Positions 8,612-13,776 of a DNA stretch of 13,776 nucleotides are shown one piece after another. Both the position numbers and the translations under genes were made by a program. Numbering within the stretch: the stretch's first letter is position 1; each line of letters opens with the position of its first letter. Source of the stretch: Acanthaster planci (lineage: Eukaryota > Echinodermata > Asteroidea > Valvatida > Acanthasteridae). The stretch covers positions 502,572 through 516,347 of the forward strand of contig NW_019091384.1 in NCBI RefSeq assembly GCF_001949145.1, given 5' to 3'. Under the pieces are notes generated by a model. It ran no database searches and was not told where the DNA came from. It saw only the letters and a program-made list of their open reading frames with translations.

Positions 8612-8670
8612 TTAACCCTAACAATCTTCAGTCCTCCAACAGGTGAAGGATTTAGGACTGTTAAGGTTAA
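8612..8670 (+). repeat. 59-nt hairpin, 24-position stem
   Basis: The arm 8612-8635 (TTAACCCTAACAATCTTCAG then TCCT) pairs with 8647-8670 over 24 positions without gaps: 19 Watson-Crick pairs, two G-U wobbles and three mismatches, around an 11-nt loop (CCAACAGGTGA). The stem does not extend into the flanks. It is shorter than a typical animal pre-miRNA stem, so a small fold-back repeat is at least as likely. Confidence 0.65.
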
Positions 8671-8973
8671 CTTAGCTCATTTTGTGTCAAGTTCTAACCG
8701 TGAACATTAAGAGCAGTACAGCCTCCCTTTCATTCAGCAAGTCCCTGACACATTGTTTGTAGTGTACATGTATTGTAAATTTGCTGTTCAAAGCTAATGG
8801 ATTGCTCCACATAGTATTTTTTTGTGACACAAAAAAAATAACAACAAATTTCCTATCCAGAACTTTGGAACGAAAGAAATTGCTGACTGCCCATACATCT
8901 AGGCCTGCAGCGCACACTGCCTTAACAAACATGACAGGGTCCACACCAAATGTCTTTTGATATTTTCAGCCAT

Positions 8974-9017
8974 ACATGTACTGTACGTATACATAATGTA
9001 CATGTATACGTACATGT
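8974..9017. repeat. Inverted repeat built from ACATGTA/TACGTA words
   Basis: TACGTATACAT (8984-8994) is the exact reverse complement of ATGTATACGTA (9002-9012) across 7 nt. ACATG (8974-8978) and CATGT (9013-9017) extend the match after a 5-nt bulge. Confidence 0.75.
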
Positions 9018-9892
9018 TTACATCAGTGCTTGGACGTGTATGCTTCTCCAACAATTGACCTATTTTTCCTAGAGCATGCTTCATGTTTGATGTAGGTGAT
9101 TGTGCATAATGCTTGTGTTGGTATAGTACAAGTACATTGTAAAAAACGCGTATAAGTTGACATTTCTTGTAACGTTCGTAATCCCAAGATTAGATTTTTG
9201 TGAATGGGATGAATTACAGTGCAGAGCTAGTACTTGTGACTGGAGTTGGCTGAATGTCTGAAGGCAATGATTGACAGCCTGGCTGCTAAATCTGGCTTTT
9301 GACAACTGTAGCGCTCTGACACCATGTGAGGTTGAAATAGAAGTATCCCTTGGCAAGTACTTTTTAGGGGGGATTCACTTTTACCCTGGTGTCCAAGAAG
9401 CAATAACTAAAATGAGTCGGCATGAGTCCACTGAAGGGTCCCAGAAAGAGTTGATGAAACTCTATTTAAAAATTCAATTCATTTTGGTCAAAATGTGTAC
9501 ACATCTAAAAAAACCTGCAATCTTGCACTGAAACAATACAATGAACAAAGATTTTTACCAGGAATCACAGGGAAAACATCATATGCAACTACCGTAACTG
9601 TAAACATGTCTACAATGTGTGTGTCATTCATTAAAAAGTGTCGTGTTTTGAGCCCTAATCTCTGTGAGGTTGCTAAAGTGGCTCTAACATTTTGTCCACG
9701 AAATAGTCAACTGATACATTACTCATAGTTAATGTGTGTAAATCAACTAGGTCACATCTAGTGTATTATCTGCAAACATACCAGTGCAATACAGTAAATG
9801 TTTTGTGAATCAACCTAACCACTCCCCTGCCATTATACATGTACCAATATGTTTGATTTCCCTGAACTCTGTACCATGTGTATAGTACACTG

Positions 9893-10042
9893 TGAGTGTA
9901 CATGTACTGTGGTTAAGTGAGCTGTGTGAGATGTACAATGTACCGGGTACATGTACTTTATAGGGTAAAGGACACTTGGTCGTTTTGTCTGACAGGCAAT
10001 TAAGTTGGTATGGTACTGGTACATGTACATGTACATTTACAT
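9893..10042. repeat. Cluster of ACATGTAC words
   Basis: Includes GTGTACATGTACTG (about 9897-9910), GATGTACAATGTACCGGGTACATGTAC (about 9931-9957) and GGTACATGTACATGTACATTTACATG (about 10018-10042). The overlapping open frames here owe their H/V/M/Y/C-rich peptides to this repeat and are not genes. Confidence 0.8.
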
Positions 10043-10157
10043 GAATAAGTATCTCCCCCTCCCCCAAGCTGTGGTGGAAGTGCAAGCAAATGACAAACCA
10101 CAACACACATGAGCCTGAGCATCCCATTAGTTTTAAAAGTACACGTAAAATGTGCCA

Positions 10158-10258
10158 GTACATTTACATGTACATTGTACCATAGAGCAAGGAACATACC
10201 GGCTGATACTACAGTAGGGCCCAGCAATTCAGTAGCAGTACATACATGTACATGTACA
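10158..10258. repeat. Two ACATGTAC clusters
   Basis: ACATTTACATGTACATTGTACC near 10160-10181 and CATACATGTACATGTACAG at 10241-10259. Each is a short array of the same palindromic hexamer pattern. Confidence 0.8.
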
Positions 10259-10390
10259 GCCTATTTTATGTGCCTTACTGCTATGTATATGTAATGTGAC
10301 GGTGTGCATATACATGTACTTTATTTGCATACACTGCATGGCATTTAGTTGTGGGTTGTTGTAAACCCCCCCCCACCCTCTCGACTCCCT

Positions 10391-10624
10391 TCATGCCTTT
10401 GACTTAGGTTCAAACTCTACAAAGCACAGCTCTCCGACCACATCAAGACACACAATGTTAAACTTGCACTTTTCATCGTTCAACATATCCAAATCGAAAA
10501 AGTAACGATCTTGAAAACGATGCACACACAAATAGGCCATACCGAGTGCCCAGTTACCTGCAGCGCGACCATTGATTACAGGTACCCAGTTCCATTTTGT
10601 CAATTTTATTACATGTACGTGCAA
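10391..10624 (-). CDS. Unidentified minus-strand open frame, possible terminal exon or remnant
   Basis: The frame is bounded upstream by a stop and begins with TTG rather than ATG. The downstream two thirds looks protein-like and unlike the repeat-derived frames nearby: AAGNWALGMAYLCVHRF, then QDRYFFDLDMLNDEKCKF, then NIVCLDVVGELCFVEF, ending EPKSKA and TGA (10391-10393). An alternating polar/hydrophobic pattern suggests beta strands. On the minus strand a possible acceptor CTGCAG lies just before the AAG-N codons (near 10560), but its pyrimidine tract is poor. A minus-strand AATAAA (10325-10320) lies about 65 nt past the stop. I recognise no family. It could be the last exon of a gene nested in the calpain intron, a decayed gene copy, or chance. 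Confidence 0.28.
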   Translation of the reverse strand: MHVHVIKLTKWNWVPVINGRAAGNWALGMAYLCVHRFQDRYFFDLDMLNDEKCKFNIVCLDVVGELCFVEFEPKSKA

Positions 10625-11093
10625 CTACCCCTGTAAATCTCAACACATCATTTCAGAAATGCAAGCATCCTTTTCCTCTGCTTACTTGCTGATTGTTAGG
10701 AAAAATCTGAGTAAAATTTGAGTAAAAAATGACAATTTAAATCACAGATGATTGAATGAAAAGAAGGAAACTTTCAGGTAACAACATGAAATCTGAGAAA
10801 AACAGTAATTCATTAGCAAAACTGTACACCTTTAGAATTTATAAAGAGAAGGAAAATTAGTATAAAAATGTATCACCGTGGACATGGTAGAGTGAGTTGA
10901 TTTTGATTACGTATGTCATGTAAAGGTCTCGTATGACTCCATGACCGGAGACTTCCGTGAGCCTGAAATTTGGATAACTTGATTTTTCACTGTTCCCTAA
11001 AGTTTGGGCTGTCAAGAGTTTTAGTTCACACTTGGAAAAAATTTAAGTTGCAAACTAGTCCCGTGCAATTTTAGTTCCTTAATGCGCACCAGT

Positions 11094-11148
11094 CATGCCA
11101 GTGAGCATGCCAGTGCAGTGTTCAATCCAGCGCAGTGTTCAATCCAGC
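11094..11148 (+). repeat. Short tandem repeats: 12-nt and 17-nt units
   Basis: CATGCCAGTG occurs at 11094-11103 and 11106-11115 (12-nt period). It runs directly into two exact copies of GCAGTGTTCAATCCAGC at 11115-11131 and 11132-11148. This looks like a recent local duplication. Confidence 0.9.
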
Positions 11149-11228
11149 AGCTAGGCAGTGGATGGGGACGCAGTGGAAAGTACTCGACTAATGTGTTATT
11201 GTTATTTTAATAGTAATTACAGGTATCT

Positions 11229-11260
11229 GGGTACCCGCCCGTTACAGGAATCGGGTACCC
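11229..11260. repeat. Inverted repeat of GGGTACCC
   Basis: GGGTACCCG (11229-11237) and CGGGTACCC (11252-11260) are exact reverse complements separated by 14 nt. Each arm contains a self-complementary GGGTACCC. A small hairpin or paired factor site is possible. Confidence 0.8.
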
Positions 11261-11489
11261 TGTTCCCATTCTTCCCATAAATGCACACCACTACACACAG
11301 ATTATTAGGGGCTGTACGAAATACATGTACATGTATGTAATGAGATACCATTTCACTTCACAGAATGCCTTTGTCGCATGTGTCCCCAAACCCATGCAGT
11401 TAGAACTTGTGATTGCAGTCGCAGTTTGAACAGCTAGCATGTGGGTACACCGCATTGTAGTCTTGGTTCCGATGTTTTCTTTAGTGGAA

Positions 11490-11517
11490 GTACAATGTAC
11501 ATGTACATGTACATGTA
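11490..11517. repeat. (TACATG)n array
   Basis: GTACAATGTACATGTACATG continues as TACATGTA to about 11517, about four hexamer units. Confidence 0.9.
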
Positions 11518-11832
11518 ATTCATGATGAACGATACAGATTTTTACTGCGCAAAATCAAATTATGCATTACATGTTTGTGTACAAGCAGCATATTAACTGC
11601 CAGTTTGGAATGGAAAAATATAATTTAGTCATTTTTGTAGGCTACAAAATACAATCTTAAAAAGACTATAATTTGTTACCCCTGGGAGTGGATTTGTCGT
11701 CCCCAGCACTTCCATGATCTTATGGAAGCATGGCAGATGACAACCTCAGAGTTCTTGCTGTACATATAGGGGTCGAGCGGGTTTTAGAACAACCCTGCAG
11801 TTATCCATAGCCTGCAGATAATCAGTGGGGCT

Positions 11833-11896
11833 ACATGTTCATGTATGTGTATACATGTACACCTAAATTAATGTGTACACATACGTGTACATGTAT
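11833..11896. repeat. Diverged ACATGT cluster
   Basis: About 60 nt made largely of TACATGTTCATGTATGTG, TATACATGTACACC and GTGTACACATACGTGTACATG words, with several overlapping self-complementary segments. Confidence 0.8.
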
Positions 11897-12076
11897 CCTG
11901 GTATGTACACTTGTATACTCTATGGTATAAGAGGGATAAGAGATACCGGTAATCTCCGTCAACGTAATTATAAAATGATATTATACATGTTCATGTATCT
12001 TCCATCCAAGTAATTTGACTGAAAAAATTGAGTGCTCATGGAAGCTTGTTGTATTAACCAGTACATGCATGAATAC

Positions 12077-12098
12077 ATACATGTACATGTACCGGTAC
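12077..12098. repeat. ACATGTAC array ending in TACCGGTA-type palindrome
   Basis: ACATACATGTACATGTACCG runs into GTACC. It combines the two palindromic words that recur through the window (ACATGTAC and ACCGGT). Confidence 0.85.
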
Positions 12099-12217
12099 CT
12101 GTCTGTCATTATTGCCTGTCATTTTACTCTACACTGCACTGCTTTGCATGTGTTGGTGGCTGAATATCATGATTAGTCTGCAATCCTGATCTCTGTGTGG
12201 TTGTGTGTTATCGCTTG

Positions 12218-12241
12218 AATAAAGTCGCCTGTGAAAAAAAA
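12218..12241 (+). other. AATAAA followed by genomic A8, mRNA-like 3' end
   Basis: AATAAA at 12218-12223 is followed after 10 nt by eight A (12234-12241). The spacing resembles a cleaved and polyadenylated transcript end copied into DNA, as at the 3' end of a retrocopy or SINE. No coding sequence was recognised upstream and no target-site duplication was identified. Confidence 0.35.
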
Positions 12242-12505
12242 GGCCAGCTGTGGGCTCCAGACTGCATGGTCATGCTTGATTAAGTGATGCAGTGTTGGGA
12301 AAACCTGGAACAGCATTCAAAATAAAATTTTGCCCAACTACATGTATTTTCAGTCTCTGTGATTTTGTTAGATCATATAAAGACTGATATGAGCGTGATA
12401 TAATTCATGTGATCCGTGTCCGACTGTCCGCACTTCGAGAAAGTATTCATGAACATACACTGTAGGCTGACATGTTCGACCGAAATGTGGTTAATCACAA
12501 CCTTT

Positions 12506-12600
12506 ACATGTATGTACATCCTGGTATGTGTTGTACATTACACTTACATGTAGTTCTGTCACGTACATGTACATGTACATGTACATACATGTACATGTTC
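12506..12600. repeat. Longest ACATGTAC array of the window
   Basis: Scattered words from 12506 lead to an almost uninterrupted run at 12563-12598 (GTACATGTACATGTACATG, then TACATACATGTACATGT), about six hexamer units. Confidence 0.9.
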
Positions 12601-12603
12601 ATA

Positions 12604-12691
12604 TGACTGCTGTCACGGTGATGTGGGATTAACCCTAGGTTGATGAGGGTGTTCAAAATGTCATACATTGTATCTCACATCACAGCAGTCA
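12604..12691 (+). repeat. 88-nt fold-back with TGACTGCTGT arms
   Basis: TGACTGCTGT (12604-12613) pairs exactly with ACAGCAGTCA (12682-12691). After a 6-nt bulge, GATGTGGGAT (12620-12629) pairs with ATCTCACATC (12672-12681) with one G-T wobble, making about 20 pairs in all. The loop contains a nested ACCCT...AGGGT hairpin. It abuts the ACATGTAC array ending at 12600, and more ACATGTACATG lies at 12709-12720. This suggests a small fold-back mobile element or a structured RNA. Confidence 0.65.
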
Positions 12692-13291
12692 ACAATTTTT
12701 TTCATAATGTACATGTACATGGGCTGTATCTCTGTCTTGATGATGTTTTCACTTTTTCATGTTTTCTAATTTTGATTTACAGCATATAAATTCACCTTTC
12801 TCAAGAACAACGTCAGTTATTGTCAATTTGTATCTGTTAAAATTATGGTCATTCCTTTTTAAAGTCCTGAAATCTTTGTACTGATCATAAATCATACACA
12901 TAATGTGCATGTACATGTAGGCCCTACAGCATGTCATTTTATTTCTGGAATAAGCAAGCTTAGGCCGGGCCCAAAAAGTCTCCTGTTTGTGGTCAGTGCA
13001 TGTTGTTGTAGACCTGCGCATTGCAATGTCAAAAAGTTTTTTTATTTGGTATTATGCATGCTACCGGTATTTCAGTGTTGGTGTGAGTGTATCATTTCTA
13101 CGTGTACATGTACATTGTAGGAAAAAGTGAGGGCAAAGAAAAAAAATCTATGTCGCTGCACCACTGTTGGAGCCAGCGCCTACCAGAAACCGGAGACTTT
13201 TTTGGCCTTATTTACTAACAATTTGCAATTAACAGTTACCGGTAGTTAATGAAAGGTACTGGATACATGTGTTTTTCACATGCAACAGATG

Positions 13292-13398
13292 TGTTGGAAG
13301 TTGGAACAGAATACCTGGACATGTACATGTAAATGGGTGTGTGTACATGTACATGTAAATTGTATACATGTACCTTATTTACCGTAGATCTTCCAACA
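13292..13398. repeat. Inverted repeat flanking ACATGTAC arrays
   Basis: TGTTGGAAG (13292-13300) is the exact reverse complement of CTTCCAACA (13390-13398). Between them lie three ACATGTAC clusters (about 13319-13331, 13344-13358 and 13363-13373). The right arm is also part of a local palindrome CTTCCAACAGTTGGAGGAAG. Arms are short, so element status is uncertain. Confidence 0.5.
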
Positions 13399-13776
13399 GT
13401 TGGAGGAAGTTGGATTCTTGTGGTACATTTTACATGGAAGTTTTTTTCGTCATAAGTTACAGGGCGCAGACCACTAATTCAAGTGAGAGTTTCTGGCCAG
13501 CGCATTAGCATTAAAAGTGCCCCCACAGTATCTTTTGAAAAAGGAGATTGTTTGGCCCCCAAAATGGTGAGATTGTGTAAATCGTTGCCAGGATCAACTC
13601 CCTGTGTCTTTGAGCATTCATATGAGAGCAGAATGGCTAAGAACTATGGTTGAAAGGGTCCTAAGTGCCCGAGAAACTTGAGGGTAGCCACTTCAAAAAT
13701 TGCTGCAATCAGACTAGGGAAAAATCACTTTTGGGGGGTGATTTTGTTTTGTGGAAATAATTAAAAATGTAATTGG

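Larger units (their letters stand above)
7357..13776 (+). other. Calpain intron 2, open at window end, rich in palindromic repeats
   Basis: Starts with GTGAGT. I searched by eye for the next calpain exon (phase 0, leading into the QG.LGDCW active-site region) and did not find it, so this intron is at least 6.4 kb. The interval holds many ACATGTAC arrays, several inverted repeats, a 17-bp tandem duplication and one minus-strand open frame, each listed separately. Other open frames (such as 9271-9531, 9495-9728, 12905-13120 plus and 8687-8944, 9081-9356, 12749-13021 minus) show no family signal. Confidence 0.6.

Noticed and set aside
9271-9728. Two consecutive plus-strand frames tested as the next calpain exon or a nested gene
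   Set aside because: No QG.LGDCW region, no matching phase-0 acceptor, and no resemblance to any family I know.
9810-10227. Three overlapping minus-strand open frames
   Set aside because: Their peptides are translations of ACATGTAC arrays (HVHVHV, MYMYMY, TCTCTC strings) in different frames; no independent coding signal.
13165-13500. Possible large inverted repeat (CCAGAAAC near 13185 versus GTTTCTGG near 13489)
   Set aside because: Similarity beyond about 8 bp is too weak and gapped to separate from chance by eye.
1-13776. Bacterial, phage, CRISPR, tRNA or rRNA features
   Set aside because: No spaced direct-repeat array, no cloverleaf or rRNA-like segment, no ribosome-binding-site/operon layout. 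The splice-bounded exons show an animal nuclear genome.

Overview
The window reads as nuclear DNA of an animal, probably a marine invertebrate. The only recognisable genes are short exons with GT/AG boundaries in long AT-rich introns. There is one isolated CpG-rich patch, and palindromic ACATGTAC and TACCGGTA words are scattered in a way I associate with mollusc, echinoderm, hemichordate or cephalochordate genomes. The species cannot be fixed from the sequence. There is no bacterial gene organisation, and most open frames are chance frames of noncoding DNA.

Region 1 (1-about 1900, + strand) is the 3' end of a class B scavenger receptor gene (CD36/LIMP-2/SR-B family). A 60-codon exon (787-966) encodes the end of the ectodomain, the C-terminal transmembrane helix and the start of the cytoplasmic tail. 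Two in-frame, phase-0 candidate terminal exons follow, at 1261-1347 and 1642-1734. Splicing to the second creates an acidic dileucine signal (EAEPLL) exactly at the junction. Splicing to the first, or reading through the donor, does not. The layout resembles the alternative C-termini of mammalian SR-BI and SR-BII and is the most interesting observation here.

Region 2 (about 1900-4400) is noncoding: possible extended 3' UTR, poly-C tracts, and a likely degenerate retroelement 3' end in reverse orientation (about 3882-4340).

Region 3 (4490-7356, + strand) is the 5' end of a calpain gene. A CpG-rich patch (4490-4721) looks like its promoter and noncoding first exon and ends in a GT donor. After an intron of about 2.4 kb, exon 7159-7356 has a strong acceptor, a 57-nt leader, a start ATG and 47 codons of the calpain N-terminus (LFED..FPA..SLFFS..PP..FVWKRP). 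It ends at the exon boundary I recall for vertebrate CAPN3. Sequence from the CpG patch to this exon also holds a potential overlapping upstream ORF.

Region 4 (7357-13776) is the next calpain intron, still open at the window end, because the exon with the catalytic Cys is not present. It is packed with ACATGTAC-type palindromic arrays, several hairpin-forming inverted repeats, a short tandem repeat, a mRNA-like 3' end (AATAAA then A8) and one unexplained minus-strand open frame (10391-10624) with protein-like composition.

The two genes lie head-to-tail on the same strand. Nothing in the sequence shows a functional link between them.
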